From JAJPHF01 sp035293805 (GTDB taxonomy: Bacteria; Chloroflexota; UBA6077; JAJPHF01): 64,000 bases of DNA. The stretch covers positions 124,001 through 188,000 of the forward strand of contig DATGMD010000031.1 in NCBI GenBank assembly GCA_035293805.1, written 5' to 3'. Below, piece by piece: positions 46,122 to 56,077 of the stretch. The position numbers and the translations under genes are program-made. The notes beneath the pieces were generated by a model. That model searched no databases and was not told the origin of the DNA. It was given only the letters and a program-made list of their open reading frames with translations. The stretch's first letter is position 1. Every line of letters starts with the position of its first letter.

Positions 46122-47854
46122 CCGCCCAGCCGCCGCGGGTCCAGCGCGGCGGTCACCACGTCGACGAGGGCGGGCTGGCCGTCGCGGACGCGGGCGAGGG
46201 CGCGGGTGAGGGCGTCGCGCAGGGCGGCGGGGTCGGTGACGCGCTCGGCGTGGGCGCCGAAGCTCTCGGCGAACCGCACGTAGTCGGGCACGGGCGTGAT
46301 CTCGGAGCCGGGGTAGATGCCCGTGCGCACGGCCCAGCCCTCCGGGAAGTAGCGTCCGAGCGCGTTCTTCATCGCCGCGTAGCTGCCGTTGTTGAACAGC
46401 ACCGTCAGCACCGGCGTGTCCCACTGCTGCTGGAAGCCGAAGGCGGCGAACACAGGGTTGTAGTTGAATGCGCCGTCGCCAACGACGTTCACCACGAGCC
46501 GCTCAGGCGCCGCGAACTTGAGCCCCAGCGCCGTACTCACGCTCACGCCGAGCCCGCCGTGGTTGCGGCCCTGGTACGTGCCCGGCTCGGTGCGCGGCAG
46601 CCCTTGGAGCAGGAACACGCGCTCCGTCGTCAGCTCCTCGGAGAGGATGGCGTCGGCCGGCAGGACCTCGCCCAGCACGTGCGCGGCCCAGCGCGGGTCG
46701 ATGGGCGTGTCGTGCCCGACGCTCGCGGCGGTCCGGCGCCAGGCCGCGCGCTGACGGTCGTGTTGGTCCTGCCAGTGCGTGCGGCGCTCCTGCACCCTGC
46801 TGTCACCGCGGAGCTGACGCTCGCGCGCGGCGGCTAGCAGCCCGTCGAGCGTCGGGCCGAGCGCGCCGCCCAGGGACTCGTCCAGGCCCACCGCCCAGTA
46901 CGGGTGCATAGCGTGGGCGGGGTCGGGGTCGAGGGCGATCACCCGCGCCTGCGCCGGCCGCGCCGACGCCGGATACCAGGGGATCGGGCAGCCGACGAGC
47001 AGCACCAGGTCGGCGTCCTTGAGCAGGCTGGTGGCGTCGTAGCCCTGGTGCAGCGGGTGGTCGCGCGGGAAGTTCAGGTAGACGGGCGCGTATGCTTCCA
47101 CCACGGGGATGCTGAGCGCGTCGGCCAGCGCCACCAGGCGGGCGACGTTCGCCGGGTCCTTGCCGGCCTGCTCGGCGAGGATCAGCGGGCGCTCGGCGGC
47201 GACAAGCTGCTCGGCGACGATCTCCAGGGCGCCGGGCGTCGGCTGGAGCGGCGCGGGCGGCGGCGCGAACGGGCCGGGGCGCGCGAGGCCCTCGGCGCCC
47301 AGCATCAGCTCCATTGGCACCGACAGGAACACCGGCCCCTCGGGTGGCGTCAGCGCCAGGCGGCAGGTGTCGGCCACCAGGCCGAGCAGCGCGGCCGCGC
47401 TGCCCACGGTGCTGGCGCGCTTCACGAACGGCGCCGCCAGCTCGGCCGGGCCGCCCACGTCGGCCAGGTAGCGATAGAACTGGGCGCCCGGATCGCGGCC
47501 CGGCCACTCGCCGAAGCCGATGCCCTCGCCAGCCATCACGGCGAGGGGGATCTGCTCGGCGCGGGCGGCGCGCAGCTCCATGGCACAGTGCGCCGTGCCC
47601 ACGCCGGTGTGGAGCAGCACCGCGGGCAGGCGCCGCGTCTGGCGATAGTAGCCCGCCGCGACGCCGACCGCCACCATCTCGTGGCGGGTGTTGACGTAGC
47701 GCGGCTGGCGGCCCTCCGCCTCGTTGCGGGCCAGCACGTCCCACACGGCCGGCCATTCCGAGCCGGGCGACGAGAAGACGTACTCGACGCCGTAGGCCCG
47801 TAGCACTTCCAGCAGGCCCTCGCCACTGGTCATCCGCTCGGCGGTCGCCCCCAT
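46118..47854 (-). CDS. Thiamine-diphosphate-dependent enzyme (acetolactate synthase/benzoylformate decarboxylase-like)
   Basis: A 578-residue ThDP enzyme in the order PYR (about 8-175), central (about 195-330) and PP (about 390-555). The PYR domain has VEYVFSSPGSEWPAVWDVL and the cofactor-activating Glu (E59 in NTRHEMVAVG). The PP domain has the GDGAFNYNPVF to LFNNGSYAAMKN ThDP/Mg motif. It probably decarboxylates a 2-keto acid, with or without ligation. The central-domain FAD-site pattern is not obvious, and no small regulatory subunit is present, so biosynthetic acetolactate synthase is unlikely. GGAGAGGAG precedes the ATG. Confidence 0.85.
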   Translation of the reverse strand: MGATAERMTSGEGLLEVLRAYGVEYVFSSPGSEWPAVWDVLARNEAEGRQPRYVNTRHEMVAVGVAAGYYRQTRRLPAVLLHTGVGTAHCAMELRAARAEQIPLAVMAGEGIGFGEWPGRDPGAQFYRYLADVGGPAELAAPFVKRASTVGSAAALLGLVADTCRLALTPPEGPVFLSVPMELMLGAEGLARPGPFAPPPAPLQPTPGALEIVAEQLVAAERPLILAEQAGKDPANVARLVALADALSIPVVEAYAPVYLNFPRDHPLHQGYDATSLLKDADLVLLVGCPIPWYPASARPAQARVIALDPDPAHAMHPYWAVGLDESLGGALGPTLDGLLAAARERQLRGDSRVQERRTHWQDQHDRQRAAWRRTAASVGHDTPIDPRWAAHVLGEVLPADAILSEELTTERVFLLQGLPRTEPGTYQGRNHGGLGVSVSTALGLKFAAPERLVVNVVGDGAFNYNPVFAAFGFQQQWDTPVLTVLFNNGSYAAMKNALGRYFPEGWAVRTGIYPGSEITPVPDYVRFAESFGAHAERVTDPAALRDALTRALARVRDGQPALVDVVTAALDPRRLGG

Positions 47855-47989
47855 GGTCGCGCTCCTCTCCTGCTCCTATCGCCGAGTTCTTGCCGGCATC
47901 GGTGCGAACCACGCTCGATCGGTTCTCCAGGTGGCCCGGCTTTCGCTCGGCGCGCCGGCCCCGCGGCCGGCGAACACTGGAGCTGCGGC

Positions 47990-48027
47990 CTGCGGGCCGC
48001 GGGCGGGCATGAAACCCGCCCCTACAT
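47990..48027. repeat. Dispersed GC-rich repeat (GGCCTGCGGGCCGCGGGCGG type)
   Basis: GCGGCCTGCGGGCCGCGGGC, followed by GGGCATGAAACCCGCCCCTA, forms a hairpin. The same block with GGCCACGAGAGCCGCCCCTA occurs at about 40589-40632 inside a MITE-like element. It lies in the 205-base gap between the ThDP-enzyme start and the cofH stop; nothing else is seen there. Confidence 0.6.
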
Positions 48028-48059
48028 CGCGCCCGGTCCGTGCCAGGAGGCGTGCCGGT

Positions 48060-49399
<1,340 letters not shown>

Positions 49400-49403
<4 letters not shown>

Positions 49404-50674
49404 TGGTCCTCCAGTGATGAGGGATGATGGGGGGACACTCCCACACCCCTGCCGGGGATGGTGCCCTGCACCCCCGAGACGAAGGGGGAGTCGGGGGATA
49501 CCCCCGGCGCCCCGCCCCGACGGGGCACCAGGCCATCGTCGTCGGTCAGATTTGCCACGCGCGCGCGCAGGCTCTCGGGAATGAACTCGGGGCGGTCGCG
49601 CGCGTACTCGGGATAGAGCGCCAGGCGCTCGCGGAGCATGTAGCCCGCGGCCGCCGTCGCCTGCTCCAGCGCCACGATCTCGGGCCAGGGCGCCTCCGGA
49701 TTGATGTGGTCGATGGTCACGGGCGAGACGCCGCCCCAGTCGTTCGCCCCGGCCGCCAGGTAGAGCGGGTACTTGCCGGGCGTCAGGTTGGGCGGCGCCT
49801 GGATGTTCATCGCCGGCCCCAGCAGGAGGCGGGCCACGGCGATCGTCCGCGCCATGTCCACCTCGTCCGGCTCCGGCCAGTCGTGCAGGGCGATGTCGGG
49901 CTTGGCGCGGAAGTTCTGGACGATGATCTCCTGAATGTGCCCGTATTCGGCGTGAACGTCGCGAATGGCGAGCAGCGCGTCCACGCGCTCGGCCAGCGTC
50001 TCGCCGATGCCGATCAGGATGCCGGTCGTGAAGGCGACGCGCTGCTCGCCCGCCGCGCGCAGCGTGGCTAGCCGCACCGCCGGCACCTTGTCGGGGCTCG
50101 CCCAGTGCGCCTGGCCGCGCGCCAGCAGCCGCTCGCTGGTGCTCTCCAGCATCATGCCCATGCTGACGTTTGTCGGACGCAACAGCGCGAGGTCCGCGGC
50201 GCTCAGCGCGCCAGGGTTGGCGTGCGGCAGCAGGCCCGTCTCGTCCAGCACGAGCCGGCACATGGCGGCCAGGTAGTCGATCGTCGTGGCATAGCCCCGT
50301 GCTGCGAGCCAGGCGCCGTGCTCCGGGTGGCGGCGCTCGGGCTTGTCGCCGAGGCTGAATAGCGCCTCGTGGCAGCCGGCGGCGGCGCCCGCACGGGCGA
50401 TCGCCAGCACGTCGTCGGGGGTCAGCGTGCGGGCGCGCGGGTCGCCGGGCCGGCGCACGAAGGTGCAGTAACCGCAGCTATCGCGGCAGAGGTTCGTGAG
50501 CGGGATGAACACCTTGCGCGAGTAGGTCACGACGCGGTCCTTGCCGGCGTCGCGCAGCTCCGCGGCGGCGGCGAGCAGCGCGTCTAGCTCGCCGCCCGTC
50601 GCGTCCAGCAGGGCGACGGCCTCGTCGCGCGTGGGCGGCCGGTCGGGCAGGCGGCGCGTCGCGGCGCTCGGCAC
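49400..50674 (-). CDS. cofG: FO synthase subunit CofG (radical SAM) with an unusual C-terminal tail
   Basis: A 424-residue radical-SAM enzyme. CRDSCGYC in FIPLTNLCRDSCGYCTFVRR binds the cluster; SMGMMLESTSERL, TGILIGIGETLAERVDALLA, IIVQNFRAKPDI and AGANDWGGVSPVTIDHINPE are standard CofG. With CofH it makes the deazaflavin FO. The start is GTG. The last ~35 residues (from about APGVSPDSPFVSGV to SSLEDQ) are not typical of CofG and are encoded by a GC-rich repeat, part of which recurs at 56945-56961. The tail region also carries the cofH Shine-Dalgarno. Confidence 0.93.
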
Positions 50675-50677
50675 GAG

Positions 50678-51799
50678 CTACTGCCCCGCCGGCTGGTACG
50701 GCCCGAGCACCTGGACCGCGTGGTCCACGTACGAGTCGTCCACGAGCTGGTCCACCGGCACCACGCGGTCCAGCAGGCCGGTCTTGACGTCCCAGAGCAT
50801 CTCGTCCTCGATCCAGCGCCGGTCGACGCGGCCGTCGGGGTTCAGCCGGCCCCACTCGCAGTCCTCGAACACGCTGCGGTCCGGCCCCGGCACGTACTTC
50901 ATCATGATATCCACGATCTGGTCCTTGTTCGTGCCGAAGCGCTGGGCGTCGTTGTAGTCGCGCAGGGCGCGCACGTAGGCGACCATGAAGCCGCGTGCGG
51001 CCTCGGGCTTGTCGCGCATGAACGCCTCGCCGTAGGTGATGACGCCGCCCTGCAAGCCGGGCGCCACGTCGTCCAGCATCGGCGGGATGACGACGGCCAG
51101 GCCGCGCCGCTCAGCCGTACAGAGCGCCGGCTGGAAGAGGAACGCGCCGTCCACGCCCTTGTTCGCCAGCGCCGTTAGCTCCTCGGGCACACCCAGGCCC
51201 TTGTAGTCCACGTCGTCCATAGTGAGGTTCGCGGTCTGAAGCACCTTCTCCATCTGATACTCGACGCCGCCGCCGCTGGGCAGGCCGGTCACCGTGCGGC
51301 CCCGCAGGCCGGCGATCGTGCGCAGCTCGCCGCTGTCCCAGAGGTCTTTGCGCGCCGTGAACGCCTTGTACTTGACCCCGGCCTCGGAGTGCGCCTTGTC
51401 GGCCACCGCCTTGAGATTGATGCCCCGCGCCACCGCGTTGTACAGGTTCGCGCCGGTGCCGCCCACGTAGACGTCCATCTGGCCCGAGTTCAGCAGCACC
51501 GCGGCGTCGGGCAGCGACTGGAACGGCGTGAGATCGGCGTCCAGCCCCTGCTCCGCGAAGTAGCCGCGCTCCTGCGCGATGTACACGCCCGCGGTGTGCG
51601 TCGCCGGGAAGTGGCCGACGACCAGGGTGGTCAGAGCGCCGCGCGCCCCGCTCGCTGGCGTGGCCTGAGCGGGGCTGGAGCCGCCCGCGGGCGCCGCGGT
51701 GGGGGCCGGCGCCCCCGGCGAATTGGCGGCCGGCGAGGCGCAGGCGAGCATGGCTGCCGCTAAGACACCGGTTCCGACGAACGCTCGTACTCGTCCCAT
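50678..51799 (-). CDS. ABC transporter substrate-binding lipoprotein, NMT1/SsuA type
   Basis: A 373-residue lipoprotein (lipobox AAMLACASPA and an Ala/Pro linker to about residue 60). The fold shows TLVVGHFPATHTAGVYIAQE, GYFAEQGLDADLTPFQSLPD, LLNSGQMDVYVGGTGANLYN and GRTVTGLPSGGGVEYQMEKV. It is directly upstream of cofG, three bases apart, and may be transcribed with the F420 genes, although a functional link is not obvious. No permease or ATPase is adjacent. AAGGAG precedes the ATG. Confidence 0.82.
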   Translation of the reverse strand: MGRVRAFVGTGVLAAAMLACASPAANSPGAPAPTAAPAGGSSPAQATPASGARGALTTLVVGHFPATHTAGVYIAQERGYFAEQGLDADLTPFQSLPDAAVLLNSGQMDVYVGGTGANLYNAVARGINLKAVADKAHSEAGVKYKAFTARKDLWDSGELRTIAGLRGRTVTGLPSGGGVEYQMEKVLQTANLTMDDVDYKGLGVPEELTALANKGVDGAFLFQPALCTAERRGLAVVIPPMLDDVAPGLQGGVITYGEAFMRDKPEAARGFMVAYVRALRDYNDAQRFGTNKDQIVDIMMKYVPGPDRSVFEDCEWGRLNPDGRVDRRWIEDEMLWDVKTGLLDRVVPVDQLVDDSYVDHAVQVLGPYQPAGQ

Positions 51800-51983
51800 G
51801 CGTAGCGCTCCTTCCGGGTGTCGATAGCTGCCGCCGCGCCGTCGCGCCGCCCTGGACCGCGCGGCCCGCAGCAGTGTGCCGCGGCGAGGAGGAACCGTCC
51901 TACTTTACCGCGCCGGCACCTTCGCTTGCCCATCGCCCCGCCCGGGCCGCGGCAACGGCCAGCGCCACGGCGTCGGCTTCGGC

Positions 51984-51989
51984 TGCTAC
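51984..51989 (+). promoter_or_regulatory. Candidate -10 element (TACAAT)
   Basis: TACAAT about 85 bases before the small plus-strand gene at 52076, in the divergent gap after the binding-protein gene. No clear -35 is visible, so confidence is low. Confidence 0.25.
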
Positions 51990-52075
51990 AATCCCTCGAC
52001 GGGATCGCGCCAGACGGCCACGGCGCCGGACCGGCCGCCGCGATGGCACGCGCGACGGCTGCAGGGAGGACCGCG

Positions 52076-52255
52076 ATGACGAACGAACCAGCCCGCGAGC
52101 CGTCCGTCGAGTGGGAGGGCGGCGACCCGCCCTGCTGGGCGCACCTCTTTGAAGACGACGAGTGGCCCGTCGCGGACCGCGCGTCGGGGGCGGCCGACCA
52201 GCCGGTGGAGGGCTCTGCTGCCGCGCCCCGCATCCCCTCGGGCGGGCACCCCTAG
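52076..52255 (+). CDS. Small hypothetical protein
   Basis: A 59-residue acidic protein (VEWEGGDPPCWAHLFEDDEW in the middle). GGGAGGA precedes the ATG, which supports translation. The single Cys next to Trp and His, and the LFEDDE acidic patch, remind me of short conserved proteins of unknown role in Actinobacteria and Chloroflexota, but I cannot name a family. It ends about 80 bases before the isochorismatase-like gene. Confidence 0.45.
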   Translation: MTNEPAREPSVEWEGGDPPCWAHLFEDDEWPVADRASGAADQPVEGSAAAPRIPSGGHP

Positions 52256-52299
52256 GCGCCGCCCGCGCCGCTCGACTGGCCCGCGCTCCCCGCGCGCCG

Positions 52300-52305
52300 T
52301 ATACT
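52300..52305 (+). promoter_or_regulatory. Candidate -10 element (TATACT) upstream of the isochorismatase-like operon
   Basis: TATACT lies 33 bases before the first ATG of the isochorismatase-binding protein-AMDase operon. A TCGACT upstream could be a poor -35 at long spacing. Confidence 0.4.
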
Positions 52306-52338
52306 GGCTCCATCTGTCACCCCCAGCCAGGAGGCGCC

Positions 52339-53022
52339 ATGCCGCAGCTGCCCATCGACCCCAGCCGCAGCGCGCTGATCCTCTTCGACATGCTGAACCA
52401 CTACCTGAAGCCGAGCGACCCGGCGCTGGCGCGCGAGATCGCCGCGACGGGCGTGGTGGAGCACACCGCCCGAGTGCTGGCCGCCGCGCGCGCGCACGGC
52501 ATGTCGGTCTTCTACACGAACGGCGACCACCGCGCCGACGGCCGCGACTGGATCCCGCTCATCACCGACGCCAACATGAACCTCGAGCCGTGGCCCGACG
52601 GGCCGCAGGTCATGCCCCACCGCGCGATGGTGACGAGCGGCACGGCCGGCGCGCAAGTCGTGGACGAGCTGGCGCCGCGCCCCGAGGACGGCGTCATCCT
52701 GAAGCACCGCTGGAGCTCGTTCGCCGGCACCCACCTCGACCACCTGCTGCGGGCGCGCGGTATCAACACGCTGCTGCTGTGCGGCGGCTCCACGGACGTG
52801 GGCATCGCCAGCACGGCCTACGCCGCCCGCGACCTGGGCTACAACCTGATCATCCTCCGCGACTGCTGCCACACCGAGCGGCCGGGCGCGCAGGACTTCT
52901 TCATGGACCGTATTTTCCCGCGCATGGCGCGCGTGCTGAACGCGGCGGATGCCGTGGCGCTGATCGCGGCGGGCGCCGACCAGACGCGGGCCGCGGGAGC
53001 GGGGACCGGAGGCGCCGCATGA
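52339..53022 (+). CDS. Isochorismatase-superfamily protein with Gly in place of the catalytic Cys
   Basis: A 227-residue alpha/beta hydrolase-like protein. The first catalytic Asp is present in SALILFDMLNHYL and the Lys in GVILKHRWSSFAGT, but the Cys position reads Gly: CGGSTDVGIASTAYAARDLG. True isochorismatases (vinyl-ether hydrolases such as PhzD and EntB) also lack the Cys nucleophile, so this one may cleave an ether or carboxylate by acid catalysis rather than an amide. CAGGAGG precedes the ATG. Its TGA overlaps the ATG of the next gene (ATGA). First gene of a three-gene operon. Confidence 0.8.
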   Translation: MPQLPIDPSRSALILFDMLNHYLKPSDPALAREIAATGVVEHTARVLAAARAHGMSVFYTNGDHRADGRDWIPLITDANMNLEPWPDGPQVMPHRAMVTSGTAGAQVVDELAPRPEDGVILKHRWSSFAGTHLDHLLRARGINTLLLCGGSTDVGIASTAYAARDLGYNLIILRDCCHTERPGAQDFFMDRIFPRMARVLNAADAVALIAAGADQTRAAGAGTGGAA

Positions 53023-54092
53023 GCCGACCGCTGTCGCGCCGGAGCTTCGTGCGGCTGGCCGCGCTGACGGCCGGGGGCCTCGCGGTGGGCGCGTGTCGCG
53101 GCGCCGAGCCGTCGGCAGCCCCCGCCGGGGCCAGCGCGCCGGCCGCGGGGGCGGCCGCCGCTCAGGCCACGGCGCTGCCCGGCCCGATGAAGCTGAAGAT
53201 GGGCTTCTCGGGCGCCTTCGACATCACCAAGCTGCCCTATCCCATCGCTCTGGCGCGGCTGCGCGACCAGGGCTACGAGATCGAGACGACGATCATGGAC
53301 TCGGCGGTCATCACGTCCAAGACGCTCGTCGCCGGCGAGATCGACATCGGCGAAGGCGCCGTCTCCGCGGCGATCCAGGCGAACCAGGCGGGCGGCGACC
53401 GCCTGCGCGTCTTCTGCAGCATCAACCCCGTCACCGACTACGTGATCGTCACCGCGCCGGACGTGACCTCGCTGCAAGGGCTGATCGGGCGCCGGGTCGG
53501 CGTGGCCCGCCTGGGCTCGATCTCCCACTTCGTGCCGCGCGTGGTGCTCCAGCGCAACGGGCTGGACCCCGACGCCGTCGAGTGGATCGCGGTCGGCGGC
53601 ACGGCGGCGCGGCGGGCGGCGCTGTACAGCGGCGCCATCGTGGGCGGCGTGATGCACATTGAAGAGGCGCTGCTCGCCCAGAAGGACGGCTACAACATCA
53701 TCTACGAGGCCGCCAAAGTGATGCCGGAGTACATCGCGAACGGCCTCATGGCGAAGGATAGCTTCATCCGCGAGCACCCGGCCCTGATCCAGCATCTCAC
53801 CGACGTGGTGGTGGACGCGGCGCGCTGGGCGATGCAGAACCGCGATGCGGCGCTGCAGTTCGCGAAGCAGGAGGAGGGCGGCGAAGCCGACCTGGCCATG
53901 CTGGGCGCGGCGTACGACGCGATGGCACGCAACAAGGGCTGGGGCGTGGACGGCGGCCTGACCGCCGACAACATGAACGCCACGGCGCAGGAAGAGTTCG
54001 AGATGCAGACGATCGAGCGCCCCATGCCCTGGGAGGAGTGGGCCACGCTCGACTACGTCAACCACTACGTCAACGAGAAGGGCAAATTCTAG
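53019..54092 (+). CDS. Tat-exported substrate-binding lipoprotein, NMT1/SsuA type
   Basis: A 357-residue exported binding protein. RRSFVRLAALTAGGLAVGAC combines a twin-arginine motif and a lipobox, so it is folded or cofactor-bound before export and then lipidated. The fold has MKLKMGFSGAFDITKLPYPI, VAGEIDIGEGAVSAAIQANQ, GRRVGVARLGSISHFVPRVV and a helical C-terminus. It is coupled to the isochorismatase-like gene and followed by the AMDase homologue, so it probably supplies their substrate, perhaps an aryl- or alkyl-malonate. No permease or ATPase is adjacent. Confidence 0.82.
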   Translation: MSRPLSRRSFVRLAALTAGGLAVGACRGAEPSAAPAGASAPAAGAAAAQATALPGPMKLKMGFSGAFDITKLPYPIALARLRDQGYEIETTIMDSAVITSKTLVAGEIDIGEGAVSAAIQANQAGGDRLRVFCSINPVTDYVIVTAPDVTSLQGLIGRRVGVARLGSISHFVPRVVLQRNGLDPDAVEWIAVGGTAARRAALYSGAIVGGVMHIEEALLAQKDGYNIIYEAAKVMPEYIANGLMAKDSFIREHPALIQHLTDVVVDAARWAMQNRDAALQFAKQEEGGEADLAMLGAAYDAMARNKGWGVDGGLTADNMNATAQEEFEMQTIERPMPWEEWATLDYVNHYVNEKGKF

Positions 54093-54094
54093 CT

Positions 54095-54205
54095 GTCAGC
54101 CGTCAGCTATCAGCTATCAGCGGTCAGCTATCAGCGGTCAGCTATCAGCCGTCAGCCGTCAGCCGGGGTATCCTCCTAGCTGATAGCTGATAGCTGATGG
54201 CTGAC
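54095..54205. repeat. Inverted arrays of a 7-base repeat (RTCAGCN)
   Basis: Ten tandem heptads of the form RTCAGCN run from 54095 to 54164. After a 13-base spacer (GGGGTATCCTCCT), four heptads in the opposite orientation (AGCTGAT x3, GGCTGAC) run from 54178 to 54205. The whole can fold into a long hairpin; outermost CTGTCAGCC and GGCTGACAG are exact complements. It begins three bases after the binding-protein stop and leaves the AMDase Shine-Dalgarno (GGAGG) intact. A shorter relative lies at 59041-59178. Confidence 0.85.
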
Positions 54206-54219
54206 AGCCCGGAGGCGAC

Positions 54220-54963
54220 ATGAGCGACTCACCCCTCATCGGACTGATCGTGCCGACGGCCGCCGGCGAGGTGCCGGCGGACGGGCCGAAGCTGTATCCG
54301 ACCGGCGTGCGCTTTGTGGCGGCCGGGCTAGGGCTCCAGCGGCTCACGCCCGAGGGCTACGACCGCGTCATCGACCGCGTCGGCGACCTGGCCCGCGACC
54401 TGGCCGCGCGGGGTGCCGCGGCGGTCGCGCTGATGGGCACCTCGCTGAGCTTCTACAAGGGCTATGCCTTCAACGAGCAGCTGAAGGACACGATGCGGGC
54501 GGCCACCGGGCTGCCTGCCACGACGATGAGCACCGGCGTGGTCGAGGCCTTGCGGGCGCTCGGCGTGCGGCGCGTGGCGGTCGGGACGGCCTACATCGAG
54601 GAGGTGAACAAGCGCCTGCGGCAGTTCCTGACCGACTCGGGCTTCGAGGTCGGCGCGGTGCAGGGGCTGGGCATCGACGTGGTCGGCGAGGCGCGGAACG
54701 TCTCCGAGGCCGACCTGGTCGCCCTCGGCCAGCGCGTGCTCGCCGCCAGCCCGGGCGCCGATGGCATCCTGATCTCGTGCGGCGGCCTGCGCACGCTCGG
54801 CGTGACCGTGCCGCTGGAGGCGGCCGTGGGCGTGCCGGTCGTCTCCAGCACGCCCGCGGCGTTCTGGTCGGCGGTGCGCCTGGTGGGCCACGACGGACGG
54901 GCACCCGGCTACGGCCGGCTGTTCGCGCTGGCCGCCCCCACGCCGTCCGCGACCGCCTCGTAG
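54220..54963 (+). CDS. Arylmalonate decarboxylase (AMDase) homologue
   Basis: A 247-residue Asp/Glu-racemase-fold enzyme that matches Bordetella AMDase along its length: IGLIVPTAAGEVPADGPKLY, AAGLGLQRLTPEGYD, LMGTSLSFYKGYAFNEQL, TTMSTGVVEALRALGVRRVA, ILISCGGLRTLGV and PGYGRLF. The AMDase-defining residues are conserved one position earlier: G73, S75 and C187 (Gly74, Ser76 and Cys188 in AMDase). Racemases have Cys at the first site; here it is Gly, as in the decarboxylase. Expected reaction: cofactor-free decarboxylation of an alpha-substituted malonate. Its 3' end overlaps the convergent HIT-Nudix gene by 55 bases. Confidence 0.88.
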   Translation: MSDSPLIGLIVPTAAGEVPADGPKLYPTGVRFVAAGLGLQRLTPEGYDRVIDRVGDLARDLAARGAAAVALMGTSLSFYKGYAFNEQLKDTMRAATGLPATTMSTGVVEALRALGVRRVAVGTAYIEEVNKRLRQFLTDSGFEVGAVQGLGIDVVGEARNVSEADLVALGQRVLAASPGADGILISCGGLRTLGVTVPLEAAVGVPVVSSTPAAFWSAVRLVGHDGRAPGYGRLFALAAPTPSATAS

Positions 54964-55985
54964 AGGGCGCGCAGCCAGGGGAAGCAGTCGTAGTCCGCCA
55001 GCCGCTCGGGGGGCACCCAGACGTACTCGACGTGCTCCCAGTTCAGGCTGAGCGCGGGGGTGCCGGCGCGGAACAGGAACGCGTCGACCTCCCACGGCCG
55101 GCCCCCCGCGCGGTCGGCGAACAGCACCGGCCCCGCGTGGCGCCGCAGCTCGACGTGGCCCGGCGTCAGCCCGGTCTCCTCGGCCAGCTCGTCGTAGGCG
55201 TGGCCTAGCGGGTCCTTACCCTCTGGCAGGTAGCCAGAGACGGCGTGCCACTTGCCGCGCCCGCTGCCCACCGCCTCGCTGCGCTTGAGGAGGCAGATCG
55301 CCCCCGCGTGCTCCAGGAAGCACGTCACCACGCGCGTAGTGGGCCGGCCGTGGGCCTGCTCGAAGCGCTGCCAGCGCTGGCGCACGTCGCGCGTGATGGC
55401 CGGCACGTCGTCCGGCGCCGGCCGCGTCGGCCCGAGCGCCTGGCCGAAGGCAGTCTTCAGGTTGCCGGCGGGGGTGCCGTCCGGTGGGAGCAGATAGCCG
55501 CGCTCGTCGGCCTCGTAGTAGACGTAGGAGCCGTGCGCGTCGTACCAGCGCCGCAGGCCGCCCAAGCCCCGCGCCGCGGCGGCCTCCCGCTGAGCCAGCA
55601 GGGCGGCCAGCGGGAGGTCCAAGCGTGCCGGCACCGCGTGCAGGTGCGCGTGGGGAACGGTCTGCGCGACCACGCCGTGCTCGAAGAACACCGGCGGGGC
55701 GTACGCCTCGGCCAGGAAGGCCGCCAGGCGTGCCTTAAGGGCACGGAACTCGCTGTACAGTGGACGGGGCAGCGCGCCATAGCAGGCAATGTGCTGGCGC
55801 GGGATCAGCAGCAGGTGGCCCGGCACGAGCGGCGCCCGGTCGCAGACCACGAGAAACTGTGGCGTCTCCATGAGCACGCCGGGCGCCACGGTCGCCTCGT
55901 GGCAGAAGGGGCAGCCCTCGGGCACCTGGGCGAGGGGCAGGGCGCGCGACGCGGGCCGTCGCGCGGGACGCGCCTTGTTCGTCAT
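54909..55985 (-). CDS. HIT-domain/Nudix-domain fusion protein
   Basis: A 358-residue two-domain protein. The N-terminal HIT-like domain (about 20-165) has CPFCHE, the strand LVPGHLLLIPRQHI and the triad motif PHAHLHAVP (112-116), typical of nucleotide hydrolases/transferases. The C-terminal Nudix domain (about 215-345) has GYLPEGKDPLGHAYDELAEE followed by TGL. In that box the first Glu is Lys and the Arg is Asp, while E266, E269, E270 and G272 remain. It may process dinucleoside polyphosphates or nucleotide sugars in two steps. The start has no strong Shine-Dalgarno. Confidence 0.78.
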   Translation of the reverse strand: MTNKARPARRPASRALPLAQVPEGCPFCHEATVAPGVLMETPQFLVVCDRAPLVPGHLLLIPRQHIACYGALPRPLYSEFRALKARLAAFLAEAYAPPVFFEHGVVAQTVPHAHLHAVPARLDLPLAALLAQREAAAARGLGGLRRWYDAHGSYVYYEADERGYLLPPDGTPAGNLKTAFGQALGPTRPAPDDVPAITRDVRQRWQRFEQAHGRPTTRVVTCFLEHAGAICLLKRSEAVGSGRGKWHAVSGYLPEGKDPLGHAYDELAEETGLTPGHVELRRHAGPVLFADRAGGRPWEVDAFLFRAGTPALSLNWEHVEYVWVPPERLADYDCFPWLRALYEAVADGVGAASANSRP

Positions 55986-56077
55986 GGCTTGCTGGACCCG
56001 CGGTGTTGTGTGAGCGCGCGAAGATATGAGAGCATTGTAACCGGTACAGGCACGGCCTGGGACTGGAGGTTAAGGGA

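Noticed and set aside
46118..47854. Biosynthetic acetolactate synthase (ilvB)
   Set aside because: No ilvN or ilvC neighbour, no clear FAD-site pattern, and the context is catabolic, so only the ThDP superfamily is claimed.
49404..50261. A long N-terminal extension of cofH
   Set aside because: It overlaps cofG in another frame, is Arg/Ala-rich, and the GTG with GGAGG at 49401-49403 gives the normal CofH N-terminus.
54095..54205. Tandem heptads as a possible CRISPR or phase-variable coding repeat
   Set aside because: Units are 7 bases with no spacers and lie outside any coding frame.
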